From contig JADJLB010000002.1 of the NCBI GenBank assembly GCA_016705685.1, positions 248,001-312,000 on the forward strand: a stretch of 64,000 bases of DNA, read 5' to 3'. The DNA is from Propionivibrio sp. Lineage in GTDB: Bacteria; Pseudomonadota; Gammaproteobacteria; Burkholderiales; Rhodocyclaceae. The notes under the pieces were generated by a model, which searched no databases, was not told the origin of the DNA, and was given only the letters and a program-made list of their open reading frames with translations. This document shows positions 38,117 through 47,441 of this stretch, in pieces (within the stretch, counting starts at the first letter, position 1; every line of letters starts with the position of its first letter). Made by a program: the position numbers and the translations under genes.

Positions 38117-39303
38117 AAGGCCTGCTCTGGGTACTGACCTTATTCGCTCTGGCGGTGGGCGTCTCCCTGGCGGCGCATTTCAACGAGGGTTATGTGTTGC
38201 TGGTGTTTCCTTCGTATCGTGCCGAAGTGACGCTCAACCTGGCCATCCTGGCCATCCTGGCCGGTTTTGCAATCATTTACGCTTTGCTGCGTACCGTTGC
38301 GCTGACACTTTCCTTGCCCGGGCGCGTGCGCGAATTTCGTGCACGCCGCCGTCGTGAAAAAGCGGCCAAAGAGTTTTACGACGTTGCGCGACTCATTTTC
38401 GAAGGACGCTATACCCAGGCGATGAAGAAAGCGGTGGAGGCGCATGCCACCGGCCAGTCACCGGCGCTGGCGGCGCTGCTTGCCGCTCATTCCGCGCAAC
38501 GCTTGCGCGAACCTGACAAGCAGAGAGCCTGGCTTGAGCGCGCGGCCCTGGATGATCCGAAGATGCAGGTAGCATGCCTCATGCTCGAAGCCGAAATGCA
38601 TGTCGAGATGCGCAACTTCGAAGCAGCGGTCGCGGTGTTGAAGCGCTTGCAGGACAAGGCCGGGCGACACATTGCCGCACTGCGTCTCGAAATGCGTGCG
38701 CATCAGGGCTGTGGCAACTGGGACGATGTGCTGCGCCTCGCGCGGCTGCTGGAAAAGCGCAACGCGCTGATGCCCGAAGCGGCGCAAGAGATCAAGCTCA
38801 AGGCGCATCAGGACAATATTCGCCAACGACAGGCCGATTTGTTCCAGTTGCAGGCCTATCAGAAAAAGATACCGTCCCGCGAGCTCAGTCCGCGCCTGGC
38901 ACTGATATACGCTGAAGCGCTGACGCGCCTGGGAGCGGATGACGAAGCGCAGCGTTTTATCGAATCGCAGCTCGACCGGGAATGGGATTCCAGGCTCGTC
39001 GACCTGTACGGACTGTCGCGAAGCGGTGATCTGAGCTCGCGCCTTGCCCGCGCAGATCAGTGGTTGGCGCAGCATCGCGACGATTCGCGGCTGTTGCTGG
39101 CACTGGGGCGGATGTGTCTGTCGCTGCGCCTGTGGGGCAAGGCACAAAGCTACCTGGAGGCTTCCTTATCGCTGGCCGACACGCGCGAAGTGCGGCTTGA
39201 ACTGGCCCGCTTGCTGGAGCAAACCGACCGTGTTGACGAGGCGGCGCAGCATTACCGGGCCGCTGCCGGAGAATCCGCCGGGTCGGTTTTGGAAGTATCG
39301 TAA
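38113..39303 (+). CDS. hemY: HemY-family protein with TPR repeats
   Basis: 396 residues: two N-terminal membrane helices (LLWVLTLFALAVGVSLAA; NLAILAILAGFAIIYALL), the HemY_N domain (RRREKAAKEFYDVARLIFEG) and TPR helices after residue 130. This proteobacterial HemY is not the protoporphyrinogen oxidase of Bacillus. It acts with HemX in haem homeostasis, perhaps by scaffolding; the mechanism is unresolved. Final gene of the hemCDXY operon; a 10-bp inverted repeat follows. Confidence 0.92.
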   Translation: MKGLLWVLTLFALAVGVSLAAHFNEGYVLLVFPSYRAEVTLNLAILAILAGFAIIYALLRTVALTLSLPGRVREFRARRRREKAAKEFYDVARLIFEGRYTQAMKKAVEAHATGQSPALAALLAAHSAQRLREPDKQRAWLERAALDDPKMQVACLMLEAEMHVEMRNFEAAVAVLKRLQDKAGRHIAALRLEMRAHQGCGNWDDVLRLARLLEKRNALMPEAAQEIKLKAHQDNIRQRQADLFQLQAYQKKIPSRELSPRLALIYAEALTRLGADDEAQRFIESQLDREWDSRLVDLYGLSRSGDLSSRLARADQWLAQHRDDSRLLLALGRMCLSLRLWGKAQSYLEASLSLADTREVRLELARLLEQTDRVDEAAQHYRAAAGESAGSVLEVS

Positions 39304-39311
39304 CAACAGCG

Positions 39312-39355
39312 GCGGGTAAGCGCTGATGCCGTGAAGACCATCGAAGCTTACCCGC
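39312..39355. terminator. Inverted repeat between converging hemY and metK
   Basis: A perfect 10-bp repeat GCGGGTAAGC / GCTTACCCGC with a 24-base loop fills the 62-base gap between two stops. No T-run follows on either strand, so it is at best a weak bidirectional terminator. Confidence 0.45.
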
Positions 39356-39365
39356 GAATTACAAA

Positions 39366-40533
39366 TCAAACCCCCGCATCGGCTTTCAAGGCGGCGGCCT
39401 TATCGATATTCTCCCAGGTGAACTCTGGCTCATCGCGGCCGAAGTGGCCGTAGGCCGCGGTTTTGGCGTAGATCGGGCGCAACAGATCGAGCGCCTGGAT
39501 AATCCCCTTCGGGCGCAGATCGAAATGGCGGCCGATCAATTCGGCGATCTTCTCATCGCTGATCTTCCCGCTGCCGAAGGTACTGACCATCAAGGACACC
39601 GGCTTGGCCACGCCGATGGCGTAGGCAATCTGTACCTCGCAGCGCTCGGCCAGGCCGGCGGCCACCACATTCTTCGCCACATAGCGCGCCGCGTAGGCCG
39701 CCGAACGATCGACCTTCGACGGATCCTTGCCGGAGAAAGCGCCGCCGCCATGGCGCGCGGTGCCGCCATAACTATCGACAATGATCTTGCGTCCGGTCAG
39801 CCCGCAGTCCCCGTGCGGCCCCCCGACAACGAAGCGCCCGGTCGGATTGACCAGAAAGCGGGTCTTGTCCGACACCAGCTCCTTGGGCAGCACCGGCCGG
39901 ATGATTTCCTCGATCACCGCTGCGGAGAGCTGCGCGTGCGAGACCTCCGGACCATGCTGGGTGGACACCACGACGGTATCGATGAATACCGGCCGGCCAT
40001 CGACATAGCGGACCGTCAGCTGGCTCTTGGCGTCCGGACGCAACCACGGCAGGCGGCCGTCCTTGCGCACTTCAGCCTGGCGTTGCATCAGCCGGTGCGC
40101 GTAGTAGATCGGTAGCGGCATCAGCGATGGCGTTTCGTTGCAGGCGTAGCCGAACATCAGGCCCTGGTCGCCGGCGCCCTGGTCCAGATCAAGCCCCCTG
40201 GCCTTCGTTGACGCCCTGTGCAATATCCGGCGACTGGCGGTTGATTGCCGTTAAAATGGCGCAACTCTTGTAGTCGAAGCCGATGTCGGAGTCGTTGTAG
40301 CCGATGCGGCGGACGGTTTCCTGGGCGATTTCGCGGTAGTTGATGTGGGCTTGCGTGGTGATTTCACCGGAGATGACGACCAGGCCGGTGGACACCAGCG
40401 TTTCGCAGGCGACCCGGGCGCGTGGGTCTTCGGTCAGGATGGCGTCGAGGATGGCATCCGAAATCTGGTCGGCAACCTTGTCCGGGTGGCCTTCGGAGAC
40501 CGATTCGGAGGAGAAGAGGTAGTCGTTGGACAT
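39366..40533 (-). CDS. metK: S-adenosylmethionine synthetase (frameshifted in this sequence)
   Basis: MetK makes S-adenosylmethionine from methionine and ATP. The first part ([20 protein letters not shown], from the ATG at 40533) runs to GVNEGQGA and then a stop; the remainder restarts in another frame with [18 protein letters not shown] and continues to 39366 through [18 protein letters not shown]. The junction is a run of five C on the plus strand (40194-40198; five G in the gene). Four would restore E-G-Q-G-L-D-L and a normal 388-residue protein. metK is normally essential, so a homopolymer sequencing error is likely; a real lesion would need another copy elsewhere. Confidence 0.93.
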
Positions 40534-40553
40534 GTGCGTGTGCTCCCTAATGG

Positions 40554-40592
40554 AAAAACCCCGTGGCGGCGGCGTTGCCGGCTCCGGGGTTT
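40554..40592 (-). promoter_or_regulatory. Terminator-like hairpin in the metK leader
   Basis: On the minus strand an 8-bp stem AAACCCCG/CGGGGTTT is followed by TTCC; the downstream arm plus tail has five T in a row. The hairpin ends about 20 bases before the metK ATG, just upstream of a GGGAG ribosome site, so it lies in the transcript leader where an attenuator or riboswitch expression platform would be. The 100 bases further upstream are not recognisable as a known SAM or SAH riboswitch by eye. Confidence 0.45.
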
Positions 40593-40825
40593 GAGCAGAC
40601 GACGCTTTAGCAGTATTTTGGAAGCCTTGGTTGGCTTCGCCCGCCCTGCAAGTTGTCCTGATTAACTCGGCGGTGCGGGCAATTGTAGTTTTTCGTGGGC
40701 CACGGGTCAAACCCGCTTTGAACAAGGTGATTTGTGATCCTTCTTTTTCGCCTCCTCAGTCATTTGCCTCTGGCTGCGTTGCACGGGTTGATCGAGGCAC
40801 CACAGGCGACGCCGGAGCGTATCTG

Positions 40826-41947
40826 ATGCGGCTCGCCTTTCTGCTTTACAAATATTTCCCCTTCGGCGGGCTGCAGCGAAATTTCATTCGCATTTCGCAG
40901 GCCTGCCAGGCGCGCGGGCATGCCATCCGGGTTTACACCCTGGAGTGGAGCGGCGATATCCCGGACGGCTTCGAAGTAATTCGCGTTCCGGTCAAGGCAT
41001 GGAGAAACTTTCGGCGCTATCAGAAATTTACCGACTGGGTACAACGGGATATGCGCATTCGTCCCGCCGATCGCGTGATCGGTTTCAACAAGATGCCTGG
41101 CTTGGATGTCTATTTCGCTTCCGACCCGTGCTACGAACAAAAGGCACGCACGCTGCGCAACCCGCTGTACCGGTATACCGGACGTTACCGGCATTTTTCA
41201 TCCTACGAGCGCGCCGTGTTCGCGCCACAGAGCACAACCGAAATCCTGATGATTTCGTCGCTTCAGCAAGTGTTTTTCGAAAAGCACTATGCGACGCCCA
41301 CCGGACGCTTTCACCTATTGCCCCCCGGTATTTGGCCCGACCGACGGGCACCAGCCAATGCGGCTGAAATTCGCGATGAGTTTCGCCGCGAGTTTGGTCT
41401 GGCGGAAGAAGACTTGCTGTTGCTGCAAATCGGTTCGGGATTCAAAACCAAGGGACTTGATCGCAGTCTAAAGGCGCTTGCCAGTTTGCCCGAGGCCCTG
41501 CGCGCGCGAACGCGCCTGATGGTCATCGGGCAGGACGACCCGACGTTCTTTCGGCGTCAAGCCGGTTCGCTGGGGCTGGCCGAAAAGGTCACCATCCTTC
41601 AGGGGCGCAACGATATTCCCCGATTTCTCCTGGGCGCCGATCTGCTAATCCATCCGGCATATAACGAGAATACCGGGAATGTGCTCCTCGAAGCGCTGGT
41701 CGCCGGGCTGCCCGTGCTGACAACGGCGATTTGCGGCTTTGCCCATTTCATTGTCGAAGCGGAAGGCGGTCTGGTAACGTCCGCTCCCTTCGAACAGGCG
41801 CAACTGGACGCGCTGTTGGCCCGGATGCTGGCCGACAAGGATGCGCGCGCACGCTGGAAAGCCAACGCCCTGGTTTTTGCGCAGACCGCCGACATTTACA
41901 GCAATGCGGAACGCGCGGCTGACTTGATCCTCGATACAAGCCAATGA
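40826..41947 (+). CDS. waaG: LPS core glucosyltransferase I, WaaG type
   Basis: 373 residues of the GT-B fold, family GT4. The start MRLAFLLYKYFPFGGLQRN is typical of WaaG/RfaG, which adds glucose to heptose II of the LPS core. Further motifs: GFNKMPGLDVYFASDPCY, LLQIGSGFKTKGLDRSL and the nucleotide-sugar region HPAYNENTGNVLLEALVAG. The ATG at 40826 was chosen; longer frames extend into the metK leader without family similarity. Divergent from metK and coupled to waaP by four bases. Confidence 0.9.
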   Translation: MRLAFLLYKYFPFGGLQRNFIRISQACQARGHAIRVYTLEWSGDIPDGFEVIRVPVKAWRNFRRYQKFTDWVQRDMRIRPADRVIGFNKMPGLDVYFASDPCYEQKARTLRNPLYRYTGRYRHFSSYERAVFAPQSTTEILMISSLQQVFFEKHYATPTGRFHLLPPGIWPDRRAPANAAEIRDEFRREFGLAEEDLLLLQIGSGFKTKGLDRSLKALASLPEALRARTRLMVIGQDDPTFFRRQAGSLGLAEKVTILQGRNDIPRFLLGADLLIHPAYNENTGNVLLEALVAGLPVLTTAICGFAHFIVEAEGGLVTSAPFEQAQLDALLARMLADKDARARWKANALVFAQTADIYSNAERAADLILDTSQ

Positions 41948-42765
41948 GCGCGCCGCTACTCGTCATCGACGAACCCTTTCGGACGCTGTGGCATGGGCGC
42001 GACCCGTTTGCTGCGGTCGAGGCGCTTGAAGGCGAGCTCTACCGCGAGCTGGCCGCGCGGCGGACGCTGCGCTTTGAAGTGGCCGGGCGCGGCTATTTCG
42101 TCAAGATACATCGCGGCGTCGGGTGGGCTGAAATCCTGAAGAATTTGCTCATCCTGCGTCTGCCTGTGCTGGGGGCGCTCAACGAATGGCTGGCGATCAA
42201 GCGCCTGGGCGAACTGGGTGTCGACACCATGCACAGCGTCGCGTTCGGGCAGAGCGGGAGCAACCCGGCGTCGCGTCATTCATTCATCGTGACCGAAGCG
42301 TTGGCGCCGACGATCAGCCTGGAAGACTTTTGTCGCGACTGGCCAGTGCAGCCGCCCCCGTTGGCGCTGAAGCGCGCGTTGATCCGACGGGTTGCCGAGA
42401 TGGCAGAACGGATGCATCGTGGCGGGGTCAATCATCGCGATTTCTATCTTTGCCACTTTCTCTTGCATCAGGCGCCGGTGCCGACGGCCGCCAATCTGAA
42501 GCTCTCGATCATCGACCTGCATCGCGCTCAACTACGACGGGAAACCCCGCGCCGCTGGCGCGATAAAGATCTCGCCAGCCTGTATTTCTCGGCTCTTGAA
42601 ATCGGCTTGACGCAGCACGATCTGCTGCGGTTTTTGCGCATCTATTTCGGCCGGACGCTGCGTGAAATTCTGCGCGACGAAACAAGGCTGCTGGCGTATC
42701 TGGTTCGCGACGCCGAGCGCCTGCGGCTGCGCTATTTGCGCAAGTTCTCGAACAGCGATTCGTGA
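41944..42765 (+). CDS. waaP: LPS core heptose(I) kinase, WaaP type
   Basis: 273 residues of the kinase-like RfaP/WaaP family. FEVAGRGYFVKIHRGVGW holds the ATP-binding lysine; GGVNHRDFYLCHFLL supplies the catalytic Asp, and KLSIIDLHRAQ the metal-binding acidic residue. It phosphorylates heptose I of the inner core, which stabilises the outer membrane. Its start overlaps the waaG stop by four bases, as in many LPS core operons. Confidence 0.9.
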   Translation: MSAPLLVIDEPFRTLWHGRDPFAAVEALEGELYRELAARRTLRFEVAGRGYFVKIHRGVGWAEILKNLLILRLPVLGALNEWLAIKRLGELGVDTMHSVAFGQSGSNPASRHSFIVTEALAPTISLEDFCRDWPVQPPPLALKRALIRRVAEMAERMHRGGVNHRDFYLCHFLLHQAPVPTAANLKLSIIDLHRAQLRRETPRRWRDKDLASLYFSALEIGLTQHDLLRFLRIYFGRTLREILRDETRLLAYLVRDAERLRLRYLRKFSNSDS

Positions 42766-42778
42766 TCCACGCCCGCTC

Positions 42779-44254
42779 ATGAGCGCCAGTCCAGGAAACC
42801 CGAGCAGACCGATCGATGCGGCCGGCTTGCGTACTGCGGGACGTCGGCCGGAAACCCCGTTTTCAGTGGTTCTGCCCGATGGCAGTGCAGTGCTCTTGCG
42901 TCGTCTGTTGCGGGTTTTACCCGCCAAGCGGATTGTCGGCGAGGGCGAATGGAACGGCCGGCACGTCTTGATCAAGCTTTTTGTCGATGGCCACAGCTCG
43001 CGGCATTGGACCAAGGAGAAAGCCGGGATCGATGCCTTGCGTCAGGCCGCTATATTGACGCCAGATCTGATTTTGGCCAGCCACCTTCCAGCGGGAGGGC
43101 ATGTTCTGCTGTCCGCCTATCTTGACGATTCGCAGAGTCTGGCCGAAGCCTGGAAGGGCGTTGCTGCGCTGCCAGTGGGAGACCAAGCGGCGCTGGCCGT
43201 ATTGCGCCCGGCGTTCCGGCTGCTCGGTTCCATGCACGCGGCCGGGCTGGTTCAGGATGACCTGCACCTGGGCAATTTCCTACGCTGCGGCGATCAGCTA
43301 TTTGTCATCGACGGCGACGCCGTGCGCGCCATTTCGCCGGGCCAGCCGCTGGGCGAAGAACAGGCCGCCAGCAATCTCGCCATCTTGCTCGCGCAGTTGC
43401 CGATACGCTGGGATGGCTGCCACGAAGCGCTTCTCGTTGCCTACCGTGAAGGAGGAGGGCGCCACCTGGTGGATCGGTCGCGCCTCGAGAGCGAGCTCAA
43501 ACACGTGCGCTCGTGGCGGCTGAACAACTTTCTCGGCAAGACGGTGCGTGACTGCAGCCGATTTGCGATCGAGCAAAGGGCTTTCCGTTTCAGCGCCGTG
43601 TGGCGCGCCGAGGCGGAACGCCTGGCGCCCCTGCTGGCGTCGCCAGACCAGGCCATGTCCCAGGGCAGGCTGCTGAAGGACGGGCGAACCAGTACCGTCG
43701 CCTTGGTCGTGCATGACAGCCGCCAGTTGGTGATCAAACGCTACAACCTGAAGAACCTGAAACATGTGCTCGAACGGTTCTGGCGGCCGAGCCGGGCCTG
43801 GCACTCCTGGCGCGAAGGTCATCGGCTGCAGTTCTTTGGTATCCCCACGCCCACGCCGCTGGCGCTGCTTGAGGAGCGCATCGGGCCACTGCGACGGCGA
43901 GCCTTCCTGGTCAACGAATTCTGCCCGGGCATCAGTCTGCAGGACTGTCTGTCGCCGGATACGGAACCCGACAACGAGGTGGCGCTGGCCATCATTTCGC
44001 TGTTTCAGGACCTGCACGACTTACGTATCAGCCACGGCGATCTCAAGGCAAGCAACCTGCTCTGGCATGACGGCCGGGTATTGCTGATCGATCTCGATGC
44101 CATGGTGCAACACCGCTCCGAGAGTGGCCATACGCGCGCCTGGCGGCGGGACCGGGTACGTTTGCTGCGCAACTGGCCATCCACCTCGGTGGTGCACCGG
44201 TGGCTCGATAAGCACTTGCCGTCTGCCACCCAGCTCAACGGCCAGAAAACGTAA
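42779..44254 (+). CDS. Tandem LPS-kinase-like protein (two InaA/Kdo-kinase-type domains)
   Basis: 491 residues from the ATG at 42779; 13 bases after waaP. Two kinase-like domains lie in tandem. The first (about 25-270) has LIKLFVDG, VQDDLHLGNFL and LFVIDGDAV. The second (about 300-470) has LVIKRYNLKNL, ISHGDLKASNLL and VLLIDLDAM. Both keep Asp-x-x-x-x-Asn and a metal-binding Asp, so both might be active; in the first the usual catalytic H-x-D is QDD. It presumably phosphorylates LPS core sugars, next to WaaP. Fused pairs are less common than single InaA-type proteins. Confidence 0.8.
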   Translation: MSASPGNPSRPIDAAGLRTAGRRPETPFSVVLPDGSAVLLRRLLRVLPAKRIVGEGEWNGRHVLIKLFVDGHSSRHWTKEKAGIDALRQAAILTPDLILASHLPAGGHVLLSAYLDDSQSLAEAWKGVAALPVGDQAALAVLRPAFRLLGSMHAAGLVQDDLHLGNFLRCGDQLFVIDGDAVRAISPGQPLGEEQAASNLAILLAQLPIRWDGCHEALLVAYREGGGRHLVDRSRLESELKHVRSWRLNNFLGKTVRDCSRFAIEQRAFRFSAVWRAEAERLAPLLASPDQAMSQGRLLKDGRTSTVALVVHDSRQLVIKRYNLKNLKHVLERFWRPSRAWHSWREGHRLQFFGIPTPTPLALLEERIGPLRRRAFLVNEFCPGISLQDCLSPDTEPDNEVALAIISLFQDLHDLRISHGDLKASNLLWHDGRVLLIDLDAMVQHRSESGHTRAWRRDRVRLLRNWPSTSVVHRWLDKHLPSATQLNGQKT

Positions 44255-44339
44255 ATCTATTGGCATATAACCAATCTGGATTTGCATTTCGGAAGCGATG
44301 CCAGGCGAGCGTGCCAGGCCAATGCAAAGGCGGTTTGCG

Positions 44340-45839
44340 CTAACGGCCGGCCCGGAAAACCTGCATGACAGGTGGTTCTGACTCGTCGGATGGCCAGCGG
44401 AATACACGTTTGGTATCCGGATGGCGATCGAGAATCCCGAAGTCTTCGATGCTGGTTTTGCCGAGGGCGAAGTCGACCGGTGCGCTGGATGTGACGATGA
44501 TTTCTTCGAGCCGTTCGCGGGTGATGAACGGGTTGTACGTGCCAAGGTATAACTGCAAGGTCATCGGTGTGTCGATGTGATACAAGTGCTTTGCGTCCAG
44601 GCCACTGGCCAGGAAAGCGTCTGCCGCGAGTTTGGCGTTGGTGGCGAGTTTCAATTCTCTGGCATAAGCGGAATTGTTGTCGGTCGTCGTGCTTTTGGCC
44701 TCGTTTGCATTCACCGCGGCGTAGGTCGAGCCGATCAGAACGATGCCGATGACCACGCTCATGCCGGCAAAACGGGTTTTTCCGATGCGCTCGGCGAAGC
44801 GGGCCATTTCTCGGCCGGCGAGTAGGGCGCAGGCCGGCCACAGGGGCAGGAGGTGGTCGGCGCGTTGATGCTTTACCAGCGAGAAAATCAACAGGCCGAC
44901 CAGTAGCCAGCAGGTCAGGAAGCGTTCGAAACGACGCTCGCCGGGGTCGTCCGCCGGCTTGCGGCAGACTCGCCAGAGGGCAAAGACAAAGGCCAGGCTG
45001 AATGGCAAGAAGCGGAGCAACAGGAAAAAGCTGGGCTTGAGCAGATCGGTGGCCCGCCAGCCGCCCTGGTGTTCGACGACAGCGTGGTAATACATTTCGG
45101 AATAGAACATCTTGTCAATCAGCGCCTGCCCTGCGCTGATCCAGGCGGCGAAAAACCAGCCGAGCGTGAGCGCCAGAAACAAGGCGATTCCGGGCAGATG
45201 GGCCTTGCCAAACTGGGGCTGTTGTGGGGTGCTGCGCTTTTCCCAGAAATGGACGAGCAATCCCCCAGACGCCAGCACGATACCCAGCGGGCCTTTGATC
45301 AGCGTGCTGATCGCGGCCATGATCCAGAACAGGAGCCAGCTCTTGCCGCCCTCCTTGCCACCTTCCCAGGCGCTGAAGGCGGCCAGTGCGGCGAGGGTGA
45401 CGGCGAGGGTGAATGCCGGGTCGGTGCGCACCAGGGTGATCTGTTTGGCCATGATGGGCGCCAACACGATGGCCAGGGCCGCGAGTCCACCCGCCAGTTC
45501 GCCGAAACGCCGCCGACCGATGTCAAAGACGAGCAGGCCGAGGGCCACGACGGAAAGAAAGGACGGCAGGGTCAGCGCCGGCCGATTGAGACCGAACAGC
45601 CAGGTAAAGGGTGCCATCAGCCAGGTGTGCAACGGCGGCTTGGACATGATGGTACCTTCCAGGTCGTGTTGAACAATCCAGTGCCCTTGCTTCATCAGAT
45701 CGAGGACGTAGCCGACGTTCATGAACTGGGCATAGCTTTCCAGGTCGCTCGGTCCGCTAAGGCGGATCAGGTAAATGAGGCTCCCGAGGGTAACGATCAG
45801 GACCAGCCAGCAGCGGTAAGAGAAAGAGTTGTTATCCAT
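44340..45839 (-). CDS. GT39-family membrane glycosyltransferase (ArnT/RgtA-like)
   Basis: 499 residues from the ATG at 45839, with about ten to twelve membrane helices. The first periplasmic loop carries the Asp-Leu-Glu of SGPSDLESYAQF, typical of PMT/ArnT-like (GT-C) enzymes, and IMSKPPLHTWLMAP is another family stretch. These enzymes move a sugar from undecaprenyl-phosphate to LPS or protein on the outer face of the inner membrane. It is the last gene behind a GT2 polyprenyl-phosphate transferase, a VTT-domain protein and an epimerase, which together suggest a sugar decoration pathway for LPS. Confidence 0.85.
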   Translation of the reverse strand: MDNNSFSYRCWLVLIVTLGSLIYLIRLSGPSDLESYAQFMNVGYVLDLMKQGHWIVQHDLEGTIMSKPPLHTWLMAPFTWLFGLNRPALTLPSFLSVVALGLLVFDIGRRRFGELAGGLAALAIVLAPIMAKQITLVRTDPAFTLAVTLAALAAFSAWEGGKEGGKSWLLFWIMAAISTLIKGPLGIVLASGGLLVHFWEKRSTPQQPQFGKAHLPGIALFLALTLGWFFAAWISAGQALIDKMFYSEMYYHAVVEHQGGWRATDLLKPSFFLLLRFLPFSLAFVFALWRVCRKPADDPGERRFERFLTCWLLVGLLIFSLVKHQRADHLLPLWPACALLAGREMARFAERIGKTRFAGMSVVIGIVLIGSTYAAVNANEAKSTTTDNNSAYARELKLATNAKLAADAFLASGLDAKHLYHIDTPMTLQLYLGTYNPFITRERLEEIIVTSSAPVDFALGKTSIEDFGILDRHPDTKRVFRWPSDESEPPVMQVFRAGR

Positions 45840-45855
45840 GCCCGATGCGCTGGTT

Positions 45856-46599
45856 TCAGAGCGTCTTGCGGCGTTGTCGCGATGCCCAGAAAAGGATGGC
45901 CAGCAGGAGTATGCCGGCGATGCCAATCTGTGCGGCACCCGCCCACGGAACGTCTTCGGCCATGCCGCTGCCGATAATGACAGCGACAACGCCCTGCGGC
46001 AGGAAGCCAATGAGCGAGCCGATCAGGAAAGTTCGGTCGCCGACATGGCTGAGCGCCAGGCCGAAATTGATGATGGCGTTGCTGACCGGCAACATGCGGA
46101 TCAGGGTTACCGATGGAATGGTTGGTTTGGCGTGGACGATGCGCCCAAAGAAACGCCGCTGGCCGAAATGCTCGGCCAGCCATGCACGCCCTCCCCAACG
46201 GGCTGCCTTGAACGCCAGGAACGAGCCGATCAGGCTGCTCAACAGCGACCAGGCCAAGCCTTCCCAGAATCCGAAGGCGAAGCCGCCCAGGGCGCAGAAC
46301 AGCAGACGCGGCGTACCGACCATGATCAGAAACGAACTGATCAGGACGAAATACATTTCGGCCTGCAGACCACCGGCCTTGAACAACTCGGCCAGCGAAT
46401 CCCAATTGCGCACGTGCTCGCCAAAGGGCGTGTTATGGATCAGCAGCAGTAGCAGTGCGCCGACGACCAGCAGCGTCAGCAGCTTGCGCGAGGTGTCTTT
46501 GGCGACTTGATCCAGTTCCGGTGCTTCTTCTTCCAGGCTGGCTTCCCGGGTTTCCTCGCTGGTGTCTGGAATGGCCGATCCGAGTGGTTCGTCATTCAT
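45856..46599 (-). CDS. VTT-domain (TVP38/TMEM64, DedA-related) membrane protein
   Basis: 247 residues: acidic N-terminal tail (about 35 residues), then five or six membrane helices. The VTT core shows GTPRLLFCALGGFAFGFW, with a conserved Gly/Arg/Pro pattern in RMLPVSNAIINFGLAL. DedA-superfamily proteins are now known as lipid-phosphate or phospholipid scramblases/flippases, some for undecaprenyl-phosphate. Here it overlaps the GT2 gene by four bases and precedes the GT39 gene by 16, so a role in moving or recycling a polyprenyl-phosphate sugar carrier is an attractive inference. Confidence 0.85.
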   Translation of the reverse strand: MNDEPLGSAIPDTSEETREASLEEEAPELDQVAKDTSRKLLTLLVVGALLLLLIHNTPFGEHVRNWDSLAELFKAGGLQAEMYFVLISSFLIMVGTPRLLFCALGGFAFGFWEGLAWSLLSSLIGSFLAFKAARWGGRAWLAEHFGQRRFFGRIVHAKPTIPSVTLIRMLPVSNAIINFGLALSHVGDRTFLIGSLIGFLPQGVVAVIIGSGMAEDVPWAGAAQIGIAGILLLAILFWASRQRRKTL

Positions 46600-47351
46600 T
46601 TTCGGGTTTCGTCCAGACGATCCGAACGCACGGCGCGCTTCAGATACCAGCGAATGCCGAAACAGTCGCGGATGCCACGCCAGAGTCGGTTGTGAACGCC
46701 GTATTTCGACGTGCCGCGTAGCCGTTCACGGTGATTGACCGTGGTTTCAGCAACGGTGTAGCCCTGTCCGCGCAGCAGCGTCGGCAGAAAGCGGTGCATG
46801 CCGTTGAATACCGGGATTTCTCGTAGTGCGGTGCGGCGCACGACACGGATACCGCAGCCGCTGTCGCTGACCTGATCGCCGGTAATCCAGTTGCGGAAGC
46901 CGTTGGCTACCCTGGATGAAAATCGGCGTATGAAATTGTCCTGGCGCTTCCTGCGTACACCGGTGACGCAATCGACGCGGTCATGGGCCGCTTTTTCGAG
47001 CATGGCGGGCAGATCCGCCGGGTCGTTCTGCCCGTCACCGTCCAGGGTGGCGACCCATTCGCCACGCGCTGCCTGGAAGCCACTGCCAACGGCCGCGCTT
47101 TGTCCGCAATTGATGCGGTGATAAACGGCACGGACCCGAGGGTGCTTGAGTTGCTTGATCCTGTGGGCGGTCGCGTCCGTGCTGGCGTCGTCGACCAGTA
47201 TCAGTTCGAATCCGCCGGGCAATGTCGTGAGTGCCGCGATGATTTCCTCGGCCAGGGGAACGACATTTTCTTCTTCGTTGTAGGCCGGGACGACGACCGA
47301 AAGATACGGTCGTTCAGGGTGCTCAGGGATGTCGAGGTTTGGACTGATCAT
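46596..47351 (-). CDS. GT2 polyprenyl-phosphate glycosyltransferase (ArnC/RgtE/DPM-like)
   Basis: 251 residues from the ATG at 47351. GT-A core: SVVVPAYNEEENVVPLAEE, LILVDDASTDAT and the DxD-type TLDGDGQNDPADLP; SDSGCGIRVVRR and HRERLRGTSKYGVHN match DPM1-like enzymes. No membrane helices, as in short dolichol-phosphate-mannose-type synthases. It charges undecaprenyl-phosphate with a sugar for GT-C transferases. The epimerase upstream points to galacturonate (as for RgtE of Rhizobium) but the sugar is not proved. Confidence 0.88.
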   Translation of the reverse strand: MISPNLDIPEHPERPYLSVVVPAYNEEENVVPLAEEIIAALTTLPGGFELILVDDASTDATAHRIKQLKHPRVRAVYHRINCGQSAAVGSGFQAARGEWVATLDGDGQNDPADLPAMLEKAAHDRVDCVTGVRRKRQDNFIRRFSSRVANGFRNWITGDQVSDSGCGIRVVRRTALREIPVFNGMHRFLPTLLRGQGYTVAETTVNHRERLRGTSKYGVHNRLWRGIRDCFGIRWYLKRAVRSDRLDETRK

Positions 47352-47441
47352 GATCGGGTTTCTGGAATGGCGTGTAAGAAGACTTCGTTGCTGACCTGGA
47401 ATGCACAGGAAAACGCGGAATTGTAGCGTAGCGCCATGCAA

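Noticed and set aside
38113-39303. Protoporphyrinogen oxidase (HemY of Bacillus type)
   Set aside because: No FAD-binding motif; membrane helices plus TPR helices and the position after hemX show the proteobacterial HemY.
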